From contig CM073895.1 of NCBI GenBank assembly GCA_037176705.1, positions 992,001 through 1,056,000 of the forward strand: 64,000 nt of DNA, in the 5' to 3' direction. The number at the start of each line of letters is the position of its first letter. The first letter of the stretch is position 1. Positions 32,503-41,770 of this stretch are shown in pieces. A model generated the notes under the pieces. That model ran no database searches and was not told the origin of the DNA. It was given only the letters and a program-made list of their open reading frames with translations. This DNA comes from Molossus alvarezi (Eukaryota; Chordata; Mammalia; Chiroptera; Molossidae). A program made the translations under genes and the position numbers.

Positions 32503-32720
32503 AGCCCTGGCCCGTGTGCCTCAGCCGCTTGAGCGTCAGCCGGTCCACGGAGAGGCCCGGGGCGGTCCGGGTCGGCCCGGGGCGGTCCGGGGCGCAGGTT
32601 CGATGCCCAGTAGGGGGCGTGCAGGAGGCGGCTGATGCCTGTTTCTCCAGGATGCTGCCTTCTCTCCCTCTCCCTTCCTCTCTCTGGACAATCAATAAAG
32701 ACTTTCATTATTATTTTTTA
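32503..32720 (+). mobile_element. Ves-like SINE, type B, with internal GC duplication
   Basis: Forward copy. 32,550-32,598 carries a tandem of GGCCCGGGGCGGTCCGGG-like units not seen in the other copies. An upstream (GA)n run lies at 32,474-32,493. Confidence 0.85.
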
Positions 32721-32829
32721 AATAACAGAAACATGTCTTTGGGGGAGGGTTAAAAGGACAAAAACAAACAGGACGTCCAGCCTGGTGCCATCTGGGTAAC
32801 TGTGAGCGGACAGGAGCGTTCCTGCTCGG

Positions 32830-33400
32830 GAAACACCCCTCCCGAGTGGGAGGAAGCCTACCCACCCCCCAACGGGCCGGGCCGTGAGACCCACGCGGGG
32901 TGGCTTCGGCGCCCTTCCCTGCCCCGCAACGCCAGGGTCCCGCCGGCGCACCCGCCCGCCAGCGCGTCGGTCCGAGCCGGGGGGCGGCCGAAACCCCGAG
33001 CCCGTCCCAGGCTCCGGGCTCACGGACCCACCTTCCGCCGACCGGCCGGGGGTCCGGGCAGCGCGGGCTCTGGGCGGAGCAACCCCGCCGGCGGCGCCTC
33101 ACAACAGCTCCTCCGCGGCAGCACGGGCGGTCGGGGCAGCAGGCAGCGCCGTTTGGAGCGGCCGCTCCATGGCAACGGACGGCTCCATGGGGGAGGGGGA
33201 CGCTCGCGCTGCGAGCTCGAGCCCAACTAAGCCATGGTCTGGTCCAACGGCGGCGCCCCCCCCGCTCGCCGATGGTTTGGTCCAGCGCGGCGTAGGTGGG
33301 GACGGGCGCGCACAGGCGCAGTGTGGCGGAGCTGGCCCGCGTGCGCTCTGGGGCCGACGGTCCGAGCGGCGCTGTGCGAAGGTGGGGGCGCCTCGCTACC
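32830..33400. promoter_or_regulatory. CpG island, likely CFAP74 promoter
   Basis: Dense CpG stretch at the far end of the minus-strand gene. In the minus sense a good donor CGGAAG|GTGGGTCC (exon end at 33,032) could close a noncoding first exon. The transcription start is not determined. The 24-bp minisatellite borders it on the right. Open frames through it on both strands are a by-product of GC content. Confidence 0.65.
33163..33176 (-). promoter_or_regulatory. X-box-like RFX site
   Basis: On the gene's strand it reads GTTGCCATGGAGCG: a perfect left half GTTGCC, the AT spacer, and a right half matching 3 of 6 of the X-box GGNAAC. RFX factors drive many ciliary genes through such sites. The position in the CpG island suits a CFAP74 promoter element; function is inferred. 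Confidence 0.5.
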
Positions 33401-33525
33401 CTGCAGCCCCGCACCCGTGCACCCCTGCAGCCCCGCACCCGTGCACCCCTGCAGCCCCGCACCCGTGCACCCCTGCAGCCCCGCACCCGTGCACCCCTGC
33501 AGCCCTGCACCCGTGCACCCATGCG
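33400..33525. repeat. 24-bp minisatellite (CCCTGCAGCCCCGCACCCGTGCAC)
   Basis: About five units, the last ones slightly changed, directly next to the CpG island. It translates to an eight-residue repeat on the plus strand. Confidence 0.93.
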
Positions 33526-33718
33526 CCCGGGTGGAGACCAAGGCCAGGAGGTGGAGGGTCTGGGTTGCCCCAGTCACCAAGCCTTCACGGAGGAGCCCAG
33601 TGCGGCTCAGTGGCCTGAACACCGAGCCAGAGCGCCCTCTGGTTTGACCCAAACCGGTTGAAGTTCGCACTAGTTGCCAACTTAAGAAATTAGAGAATTC
33701 ACCGAAAATCAGGACTCT

Positions 33719-33977
33719 CGCCCTGGCCGGTTTGGCTCAGCGATTAGAGCGTCGCCTGCGGTCCAGAGAGACCCGGGTGCGGTTCCCGCTAAGGGCACGT
33801 ACCTCGGTTGCAGTGTGTCCCCGGCCCTGGTTGGTCGTGCGGGTGGCAGCCACTCGATGTGTCCCTTTCACGTCGATGTGTCTCTCTCTCTCTCACTCTC
33901 TCTCTCTTCCTCCCACTCTATCTGAACAAAAAATGGAAAAAATGTCCTTGGGTGAGGATAAAAAAATAAATAAAAAT
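33719..33977 (+). mobile_element. Ves-like SINE, type A
   Basis: Forward copy with the target-site duplication AAAATCAGGACTC on both sides. Confidence 0.93.
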
Positions 33978-34004
33978 AAAATCAGGACTCCCTACATCTC
34001 TCTC

Positions 34005-34507
34005 TCTCTTTATTAATCCTCACTGGAGGATATTCTTTTCTATTGATTTTATTTTGTTATTGTTATTATTATTATTATTTTTTTATCTTCACCCGAGGAC
34101 ACTTTTCCATTTTTTGTTCAGATAGAGTGGGAAGGGGGGAGAGAGAGAGAGAGAGAGAGAGAAACATCGACGTGGCTGCCTCCCGCACGACCCAACCAGG
34201 GCCAGGGACAAAGTGCAACAAGGTATGTGCCCTTAGCGGAACCAAACCCGGGTCTCTCTGGACTGCAGGCCGACGCTCCAACCGCTGAGCCAGGGCTATT
34301 GATTTTTTTTAGAGTGTAAGGGAAGGGGGTGGGAGGAGAGGGAAACATGGATGTGAGAGAGACACATGTATTGGTTGCCTCCTGAAGGAGCCCTGACCAG
34401 GACTGGGGATCAAATCTGCAACCCAGGTACATGCCCTTGATGGGGAATTGGACCCGGGACCATTCGGAGCATGGCAGGTACTTTAACCACTGGGCCTGGC
34501 CAGGGCC
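34005..34507 (-). mobile_element. Ves-like SINE (outer), split by another
   Basis: The tail part 34,005-34,050 and the body and head 34,297-34,507 belong to one inverted copy, interrupted by the SINE at 34,051-34,296. Confidence 0.85.
34051..34296 (-). mobile_element. Ves-like SINE, type A, nested
   Basis: Inverted copy inside an older SINE; the 10-bp duplication TATTGATTTT lies at 34,041-34,050 and 34,297-34,306. Internal (GA)n expansion. Confidence 0.92.
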
Positions 34508-34835
34508 CCACTTCTCTTTCTAAGGCGGGGGATTGGGCTATCAACCAAGGGTTGAAGGTGCCAGTTCAGCGCTAGCAGAAATTCCTCAACTTTGGAGTGT
34601 GGTGAAGGAAACTATTCAGTGCAAACAGCTCCATTGTAGTATACTTTCTAAGCACAGCTGGGAACAGCATGGTCGTGAGGTGAGGCCCTCTCCAGCTTTG
34701 GTGCACCTCACTCTGCCCTGCGCTTCTCTTCTCTGCTCTAGAGACATCTTCAGCATTTCAGCTCTAGCATACAAGATATCTTTCCAGAGTTGGGTGGGTG
34801 GATCTGTAATACATTCAACAATAAAGATAAGTTAA
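34508..34835. other. Unique-looking spacer
   Basis: Intergenic sequence of moderate GC with no recognised gene or repeat. Confidence 0.5.
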
Positions 34836-34840
34836 AATAA

Positions 34841-35086
34841 TATTTTTTTTTAATCCTCACCCGAGGACATTTTTCCAATTTTTACTCAGATAGAGCGGGA
34901 AGGAGAGAGAGGAAGAGAGAGAAACATCGATGTGAAAGGGACACATCGAGTGGCCGCCACCCACACGACCCAACCAGGGCCGGGGACAAACTGCAGCCAA
35001 GGTACATGCCCTTAGCGGGAACCGAACCTGGGTCTCTGTGGACCGCAGGCTGATGCTCTAACCGCTGAGCCAAACCGGCCAGGGCT
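34841..35086 (-). mobile_element. Ves-like SINE, type A
   Basis: Inverted copy; AGTTAAAATAA is duplicated at both ends. Confidence 0.92.
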
Positions 35087-35106
35087 AGTTAAAATAAATT
35101 TTAAAA

Positions 35107-35254
35107 AAGACACGTCGACTGGCTGCCTCCCCCACGACCCCGGCCAGGGACCCAACTGCAACTGAGGTACAAGCCCTTGACCAGAATTGACGGGAACTGA
35201 ACACGAGACTCTTTGGTCCGTAGGCCGATGCTGCTGAGCCAAACCAGCCAGGGC
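35107..35254 (-). mobile_element. Ves-like SINE, 3'-truncated
   Basis: Inverted copy lacking the tail; it begins at GACACGTCGACTGG and ends CCAGCCAGGGCC. Confidence 0.85.
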
Positions 35255-35562
35255 CGAAATTATATTTTATAATAATACTGTTATTTGCCTTTTTCATTCG
35301 TTGAAATTTGCACTGATGGTATGAAAACCATGGTGGGTAAAACTGCAACTGCCTTAGCATGAAAAAAGTGAAGGCACTAGTGGTCATTGTATCCTATACC
35401 ACCGTTCAGTGGGTGGTGAAGAATAATTTTTCTTTCAAAAAAATTCAATTCAGCCTGGTGTGGCTCGGTGTACTTAGCGACGTCCTCCTGATTTCCGGGT
35501 TGCTGGCTGGATCCCCAGTGGGGGGTGGGGGACAGCTGGAGCTGGAGGCAGCATATATATGT

Positions 35563-35578
35563 GCGCGCGCACGGGCGG

Positions 35579-35611
<33 letters not shown>
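35563..35611. repeat. (GC)n-(AC)n microsatellite
   Basis: GTGCGCGCGCACGGGCGGGC followed by about 15 AC units. An upstream degenerate SINE-like piece (35,452-35,530) precedes it. Confidence 0.93.
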
Positions 35612-35616
<5 letters not shown>

Positions 35617-35699
35617 ATTCAATGAGAGAGGAAAGTGTATTCCTATTCCTAGAGTTAGAGGGGAGCTGACTTATGTAGACAGAAGTCTCCACCACCTGG

Positions 35700-35910
35700 T
35701 CACTGATTGGCCCATCTCCATGCAAATAAGGACTCCAAATCCTCAAAGTTTGATTGGTCTCAAAGGCACTGTCCTGATTGGTCAGAATGGAACTACTCTG
35801 ATTGGTCAGTGAAGATGCTGATGGGTGGCTGCCCAGCTCTGATCTGATGGGGAAAGCCTCAGGCCTGTTGCTTGAAATAGGATTCTGGGAATTCCTTTAT
35901 AAGGGCTGGG
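35700..35910 (+). promoter_or_regulatory. CCAAT/octamer/TATA cluster, promoter- or LTR-like
   Basis: Four ATTGG (inverted CCAAT) boxes lie at 35,706, 35,753, 35,777 and 35,801, three of them inside TGATTGGTC. There is an octamer ATGCAAAT at 35,720-35,727 and TTTATAAGGG with TATAAG at 35,898-35,903. The layout resembles a Pol II promoter or a retroviral LTR U3. No clear LTR ends or gene downstream were found. Confidence 0.4.
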
Positions 35911-36405
35911 CTGGGGCCAGGAACACAATGCAGAGGCAGGGAGGTCAGGGCAGGCTTCTCCCTGAAGGGCCCTCTGTGTGAGGGGCCACTATGCAGAAAT
36001 GGCTGCTAGGCTTTGCTTTAAAAAAAAATTGAGCCCAGTTAGCTACCAGCAGCCCTTCTTAGTGGGTTTCTTCTTTCTTAGGGTCTGGAGCTGATCTGAG
36101 CTTCTCCTGTGCCTTCTCCAGTCCCCACCACTCTGCTCTGTCATTATGTGTCCTGCCTGGCCTTGGCAGGAAGTGGGGGGAGAGGGGGAGGTTTGCGTTG
36201 GAGATGTGGGGTGGTAAGTAAGCTCCCTCTCACCTGTCCACTCAGTGCTGGGACCCGGCACACAGGTCATTTGGGTGCATACCTTGCCCGTGCAGAGCCC
36301 AGCGCCTCTCGGCACCCTCTGGCAAGTGACTTGCAAGGCAGCAGGCCCTGCTGGCCACCAACTGCCTTTGACCAGAGACTCCTGGTGCCACAGTGAATCC
36401 TGGGA
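35911..36405. other. Intergenic, nothing recognised
   Basis: Sequence downstream of the promoter-like cluster; no convincing ORF, splice pattern or repeat identified. Confidence 0.5.
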
Positions 36406-36410
36406 AGTTT

Positions 36411-36649
36411 GGTTTTGTTTTAAATCCTCACCTGAGGATATTTTTCTATTTATCTTCAGATAGAGTGGGAGGGAGAGGGAGAGAGAAACATTGATGTGAG
36501 AAGGACACATCGACTGGTTGTCTCCTGCACAACACCGACCAGGGCCAGGGACAAACCGCAACCAAGGTACATGCCCTTGGCTTGAATCAAAACTGCGACT
36601 CATTGGTCCACGGGTCGACGCTCTACCGCTGAGCCAAACTGGCCAGGGC
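36411..36649 (-). mobile_element. Ves-like SINE, type A
   Basis: Inverted copy flanked by TCCTGGGAAGTTT, which is shared with the next SINE. Confidence 0.92.
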
Positions 36650-36664
36650 TCCTGGGAAGTTTTT

Positions 36665-36927
36665 ATTTATTTATTTATTTATTTTTTATCCTCACCCGAG
36701 GACATTTTTCCATTTTTTGTTCAGGTAGAGTGGGAGGGAGAGAGAGGAACAGAGAGACAGAGAGAAACATCGACGTGAAAGGGACACATCGAGTGGCTGC
36801 CACCCGCACGACCGACCAGGGCCGGGGACAAACTGCAACCGAGGTACGTGCCCTTAGCGAGAACCGAACCCGGGTCTCTCTGGACCGCAGGCCGACACTC
36901 TAACCGCTGAGCCAAACCGGCCAGGGC
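36665..36927 (-). mobile_element. Ves-like SINE, type A
   Basis: Inverted copy with (TTTA)n tail; it is flanked by the third copy of TCCTGGGAAGTTTT. Confidence 0.92.
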
Positions 36928-37336
36928 TCCTGGGAAGTTTTTTAGCATTATCCTGGGATAGTCACCCTCAGAGCCATTAAGCCTGGCGAAAAGCACCTCA
37001 CCTGTGAGAACTGTGGATGTTAGCCAGTTACGCCACACCGCGTCTCTCCTGGTCTCCCTCTAGTGGTGCCCACGTCTTTTCCCTGCTCAGAATTCTGGAC
37101 TTGAGGAACAGAACTGAGTGACCGTATTAACCCACGGTGGTTTTCGAGAGAGGAATTTTCTTCCCCTCCCCACCTGAATTATGCGGCTTTTTCCCTATCA
37201 GCTTTGCCTCCCTGGGCCTCTCCATGGGATGATTAATGCGTTGTCGGCTAAAGAAGCAAAGGGCAGCACAAGAATGGAAACAACCCAGGAATGGTCTGGT
37301 GAAGCAGGTGGTAAGATGGGATCTGTAACTGGGAGG

Positions 37337-37515
37337 TACAGTCAGCTCTCATTGCACGTCATCGATAGGTTCCGTAACCAGGTGAAACTACGTGGAATAA
37401 AGCCGGTTTGCCATCAGCTAATTGATAGACACAGGAATAAAGATCCTCAAACATCTCATCAATGTTACAACGAAACGACGCTGAACGGAATGACGTTATC
37501 TGAGGGACTGCTGTG
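37337..37515. mobile_element. Tigger-like MITE remnant
   Basis: Begins TACAGTCAGCTCTCATTGC and ends GACGTTATCTGAGGGACTGC, with interior words such as CATCGATAGGTTCCG and CAGCTAATTGATAGACAC like mammalian Tigger/Tc1-mariner short elements. Imperfect inverted ends. By-eye assignment. Confidence 0.5.
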
Positions 37516-38190
37516 TGTGGGTACCCGGAACGAGGTGGCCGCCCGTTGGTAAAACCTTCACCTCTAATAAGCTGGGAGAACGGTGGCTGGCGCAATGATG
37601 GGGAAGGAGGACGGAGGAGATGCAGACAAGCTCAGTGTGATGGCCTGACCGTGAGGTGCTGTCACCCTGCACAGGGATCACGGGGAGTTGGAGGCAGGAA
37701 ACAGCGGAAAGTCCGTGTGAAGGCCACGGCGTCTTGATGGTTTAGAAAGAGGCCCTTACCTCCTCCAGCGAGAGAAAGGAAAAGCTGGAACCAAGACCAG
37801 GGCTGACCGGGTGGACATGCTGAGCTTTGGAGATGACCGGATCTCAGTGGAGGTAGATGCTCTGTGCCAAGGTCAGGGTCCTGGTTGGGAAACCATCCTG
37901 ATCATTGGATCTGGGTGGGTGCCCCTGAAGGTCTGTGCTCCCCACCCTCTCCTGAAGCTTCAGAGCCTCAAAGGTGGCTCACCCCTTTCCAGGAGACCAG
38001 GGCTCCCTCATCTGGGAAGCCACTGTGGAGATCCCCCCCCCCAAAGCAACAGGGTCCCTTTCAGGTCTGCCCCATCCCGTCTCGTGGCTGCCAGGCTAGT
38101 AATTCCTGACAAGTTGCAGCGTCTTATTGGAACAAGTCACTGGGTCCAGACCCCAGGCCGGGAGAGGGGCGGCACAATGTCATTCTGGAA
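37516..38190. other. Intergenic, nothing recognised
   Basis: Unique-looking sequence between the Tigger-like remnant and an L1-like end; no gene seen. Confidence 0.5.
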
Positions 38191-38194
38191 GGTT

Positions 38195-38445
38195 GTCTAC
38201 ACCAACCTAATCCTCTGTGACTCCATTTACATGAGACTTCTGAAAAAAACCCAGGAGTGACAAAGAGCAGATGCCAGCTACTCGGGCTGAGGCCGGGGAG
38301 CAGATTGGCGGCAAAGGGGCAGGAAGGGGTGGAAAGGCAGGACGCTACACATGGCCCAAGACCCGTCAAACTTTGTACTCACAATGGTGAATATTGCTGT
38401 GTGTAAGTCATTACTCAATACAGCCAATTAAAAATAAAATAAAAT
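38195..38445 (+). mobile_element. Possible old LINE-1 3' end
   Basis: It has wording typical of old L1 3' ends (CTCCATTTACATGAGACTTC, CAATTAAAAATAAAATAAAA). Low certainty. Confidence 0.35.
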
Positions 38446-38654
38446 GAAACATGGACCCGGGCCACAGTGTCTCGGGGGGTGCATGACGTGGCTGGCCGAT
38501 GCCCGCTGCCTCTGCTGCCCTCCCTCCCACACAGCCCACAGGGGCCAGGGCGTATGATTCTGCTTGAACTTTACAGCTCGTTCCTGCCCCTGGGCCTTTG
38601 CACTTTCCTTCTGTGCCTGGAACACTCACCTGGTTCTCTTTTGTTTTTGTTTTT

Positions 38655-38832
38655 TGTTGTTTTTATTAGAGAGGGGGATGGAGAGAGAGATAGAAACATT
38701 AATAAGAGAGTAATTAGCTGCCTCCTACACCCCCCTCCACTGGGGAGCGAGCCTGCAACCTGGGCATGTGCGCTGACCAGGAATCGAACTGGGTCCTCTC
38801 AGTCCATGGGACCATGCTTAGCCGGCCGGGCT
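38655..38832 (-). mobile_element. Ves-like SINE, type B, 3' part of a U6-SINE chimera
   Basis: On the minus strand it starts CCCGGCCGGCTAAGCATGG, shows the usual body, and ends in an A-rich tail (AAAACAACAAAAAACAAAAA). Its head abuts the 3' end of a U6 sequence with only a few A/G between. A small deletion follows the first nine bases of the head. Confidence 0.88.
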
Positions 38833-38835
38833 TTT

Positions 38836-38922
38836 GCTTCATGAATTTGTGTGTTCTCCTTGCACAGGGGCCATGCTAATCTTCTCTGTGTCGTCCAATT
38901 TTAGTATATGTGTGCTGGGCAC
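38836..38922 (-). pseudogene. U6 snRNA pseudogene, 5'-truncated, fused to a SINE
   Basis: On the minus strand it reads AGCACACATATACTAAAATT, then GGACGACACAGAGAAGATTA and GCATGGCCCCTGTGCAAGGA, then CACACAAATTCATGAAGC. This is U6 from about nucleotide 13 to the GAAGC near its end, with scattered substitutions and a CA insertion. The 5' stem-loop, the PSE/TATA promoter context and the terminal U-run are missing. It cannot be a working snRNA gene. The SINE begins immediately after it in the same orientation. Confidence 0.88.
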
Positions 38923-39063
38923 TCACTTGGCTCAACGTGGCTGGCATTTCCCCACAGTGGGTAGATATGATTCAGGTGTCAGCCCACAGGTCACCCCACA
39001 GAAAGGTCTTTGTGGCACCCAGTCTAAGTGCCACCACCACAGTTACTCTCGACTGTTTCTGTC

Positions 39064-39293
39064 TTTTTTTTTAAAAATCTTCACCCAAGGATATTTTTTT
39101 GTTGATATATATATATATGTATATATATATATACACACACACATATTTTAGTAGCGTAGAAGGGAGGGAGGGAGAAAAAAACATCGATGTGATTGGCTGC
39201 TTCATGCACAACCCCGACCCTGACCGGAAATCGAACCCGTGATCCTTTGGTCCGAGGGCCGCACTCTAACTGCTGAGCCAAATGGACAAGGGC
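39064..39293 (-). mobile_element. Ves-like SINE, type A, with (TA)n/(CA)n insert
   Basis: Inverted copy carrying a TATATATATG-type and CACACACA stretch at about 39,105-39,145. Confidence 0.85.
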
Positions 39294-39334
39294 GTGACTG
39301 GTTTTCTCCTGCTTAAACCCCCTCACAGCGTTTT

Positions 39335-39490
39335 CTTTGTTTACTGGCTTATTGCCCCTGTTCTCTCCTGGAAAGTGAACCCGAGACGGGCAGGGGCCTT
39401 TAATAGCTTATTCACACCCAACATCTAGATCAATATTTGGCCCATAGTGGGGTGAATAAATTACATAAATATTTAAGTGAATATTGATCT
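39335..39490 (+). mobile_element. L2-like 3' end
   Basis: It follows the phrase pattern of the mammalian L2 3' end (GAAAGTGAACCCGAGACGGG, then TTTGGCCCATAGTGGGGTGA, then ATAAATATTTAAGTGAA). Confidence 0.6.
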
Positions 39491-39562
39491 GTGTAGGGGC
39501 CTTTCTTGAAGAAGTTTAATGAACGTATTCAAAGATTGAGCATTTAAAGGTGACAGCAATTT

Positions 39563-39778
39563 GTCTGGCTGGTGTGGCTCAGTGGTTGAGCGTCGACCCA
39601 TGCACTAAGAGGTCACCAGTTTGATTCCTGGTCAGGACACATGCCCAGGTTGTGGGCCAAATCCCCAGTTGGGGGCATGCAGGAGGTGGCCAGTTGATGT
39701 TCTCTCTCATCGATGTTTCTCTCTCTCTGTCCCTCTCCCTTCCTCTCTAAAATCAATAAAGGGAAAAAAATAAATAAA
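39563..39778 (+). mobile_element. Ves-like SINE, type B
   Basis: Forward copy; flanks GGTGACAGCAATT and GATGACAGCAATT form a 13-bp duplication with one change. Confidence 0.92.
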
Positions 39779-39781
39779 AAG

Positions 39782-41110
39782 ATGACAGCAATTCTGCTTC
39801 TATCTTTCCAACATCCTGCACCCAGCATCAGTGTCCAGAGAGAGTCTGAGGGGACCCTGGTATGCTCCTTTGAACATGGGACAGCCTGACCCCTGGGTGC
39901 AGCGGCAGAACCCTTCCTACCCCGGGCCTTCTGTAGGAGTTTGCGGTTGTCATTCAGCCTCCGCATCAAGGAAAATGTTTTTCTCCCTTGATTGACAGCC
40001 CTTTTATCAGGAATTGTTACTTTGTGTGTAACAGTTTCCATCACATGAAAGAATTCAAATTGCCACTTGAAAAAAACATAAAACAGGAGGATAGGATTCT
40101 GACTTCACATGAACAGTGAGCAGTGGTATTGGACATCTAGTTAACTCATGTAGAAAAATGTCTCCAAGTGGCCAAGTCTATGGGTTCTGGGCGGGGTGGG
40201 GGGGGCGTTGATTACTAAAAACAGCAACACCACTAAGCCTGTTTCCTGGTGAACTGCTTCCTTTTGTTTAGGTAGCCAGCGATCTCCGGCTGCTGAGAGT
40301 ATTTCGTACTTGATCCTTTCTGCCAAGTTTCCTCTGCCTCGCCCATGAATGGATTCCATCTGAAAATCATAGGATGAATAATTACACCCTGAGCTCAAGA
40401 AAATTCTTTTCTGTGTCACTGCCGTAGCCTCTCTATTTGGTGCATTTCCCCAGGAAAATAATAAAGCAACCTCGAGAACACAGCAGGCCAGGATTTTAAA
40501 TTTAGCTAGTGCCATCTCCCCTCCCATTTCCCTGTGAGTCACCCCTGCCGCCTGGGGCTCACCTGCTGCCTGGATGGACTCTGGCCAGCCCTCTGCCCAG
40601 CCCTGGACGTGGTGCCATCCCTTCCTGTGCGCTGTGGGCACCTGGCAAAGCGCTTACCCAAAGAGATAATGCAGAAGAGGCTGCAGGGTGATGGTCTCAG
40701 GAACCAAGGAGGCCCGGGGCGTTGCTGTCTGTGGCTGTGTTGTGACCAAGGGCTCTGCGTGTCCCCTACCTGGCGGAGAAGCCAGCTTCAGCTGGTGATC
40801 CGGGACAAGTCACAGCGTCGCCTAGTCAGATACACGCTGGGTCTGATCAGGGAGACAGCACCTGTCTGCTGAAGGAGCTGCGGGCTTTAGTGGCATGAAC
40901 TGGCTTTGGCGTAGGTACTTAGAGCACCTAGTATGCTCACGAGGACCCCAGAGCTTCTTTGTCATCACTAGTCCGAACTCGGAGACCAGGCCCCCTAACC
41001 TGGACTGTCCTGGGTGCCAGGACAAGGGGCGGGGCCGTCTGGGTGTCTGGTGACAAGCACAGACCTGTTCTGGAACAGGGAGTCTTCTGCTGAGGGACAG
41101 CTGCGTATTA
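39782..41110. other. Intergenic, nothing recognised
   Basis: 1.3 kb without a gene. Small open frames (for example 40,141-40,641, minus) have no recognisable domain or splice context. Confidence 0.5.
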
Positions 41111-41114
41111 TTGA

Positions 41115-41183
41115 TTTTTTTTTTATCCTTACCCAAGGACATTTTTGCATTTATCTTCAGATCGAGCGGGAAGGAGAGAGGGA

Positions 41184-41242
<59 letters not shown>

Positions 41243-41401
41243 CGATGTGAGAGAGACACATTGACTGGTTGCCACCCACACGACCCCAACCAGGGGCGGG
41301 GACAAACTGCAACCGAGGTACCCGACCTTAAGGGGAACCGAACCCCGGTCTCTCTGGTCCGTGGGCCAAGGCTCCAACTGCTGAGCCAAACCGGCCAGGG
41401 C
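41115..41401 (-). mobile_element. Ves-like SINE, type A, with (GA)n expansion
   Basis: Inverted copy whose GA-rich body has expanded to about 30 GA units (41,180-41,239). Confidence 0.92.
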
Positions 41402-41524
41402 TGATTTCAAAAGTTTCACCAAAATTGCACTTGGAGGGTGAAGCTCTACCCTCTGCCAAAATAACAAGAGTGAAATAAATATAGGGAATGTCCTACACTA
41501 GCTTCCAGAGAAGGGAACCTGTTT

Positions 41525-41766
41525 GGCCTGACCGGTGTGGCTCAGCAGTGAGAGCACAGCCCACAGACCGAAGGGTTGCCGTTTGATTCCCTTCCCAGTC
41601 AAGGGCACATACCTAGGTTGCAGGTTCAATACCCGGCCCCGATCAGGGTTGTTCGGGAGGCACCTGATGTGTCTCTCTCCCATCGATGCTCTCTCTCTTA
41701 CTCCCTCCCTTCCACTCTCTAAAAATTAATGGGAAAATATCCTTGGGTGAGGATTAAAAAAAAATT
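41525..41766 (+). mobile_element. Ves-like SINE, type A variant
   Basis: Forward copy, head GCCTGACCGGTGTGGCTCAG, tail GAGGATTAAAAAAAA. It lies tandem to the next copy. Confidence 0.9.
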
Positions 41767-41770
41767 TTAA

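Larger units (their letters stand above)
25892..33031 (-). other. CFAP74 intron 1
   Basis: About 7 kb between the inferred noncoding first exon and the ATG exon. Repeats are listed separately. 27,370-28,320 and 31,530-32,460 look unique, and I see no exon there. Confidence 0.55.
323..33240 (-). other. CFAP74: CFAP74 gene, 5' half (cilia and flagella associated protein 74)
   Basis: Gene-level entry. Twenty coding exons on the minus strand were chained by AG/GT splice sites and matching codon phase, giving 811 codons without a stop. The N-terminus carries the acidic motif DELEDPEF. A long charged coiled coil follows (about residues 52-440), then a basic linker and ASH/Ig-like beta domains (from about 545). 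CFAP74 is a component of motile-cilium axonemes, placed by family knowledge at the central-pair apparatus. Identity rests on this domain order, on my recollection of human CFAP74 motifs, and on its position head to head with GABRD as in human 1p36.33. The human protein is about 1,580 residues, so roughly half is here; the C-terminal exons lie beyond position 1. The introns are loaded with Ves SINEs, L1 debris and several minisatellites. The 5' noncoding exon is inferred. Confidence 0.85.

Noticed and set aside
32692..33522. 276-codon open frame on minus across the CpG island
   Set aside because: Gly/Arg/Ala composition from CpG-rich DNA and the 24-bp repeat; no conserved motif. It overlaps a likely noncoding exon of CFAP74.
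33722..33795. tRNA-like A and B boxes in many SINEs (for example GGTTCGGTTCCCG)
   Set aside because: These are the tRNA-derived heads of Ves SINEs; none folds as an intact tRNA gene with proper ends.
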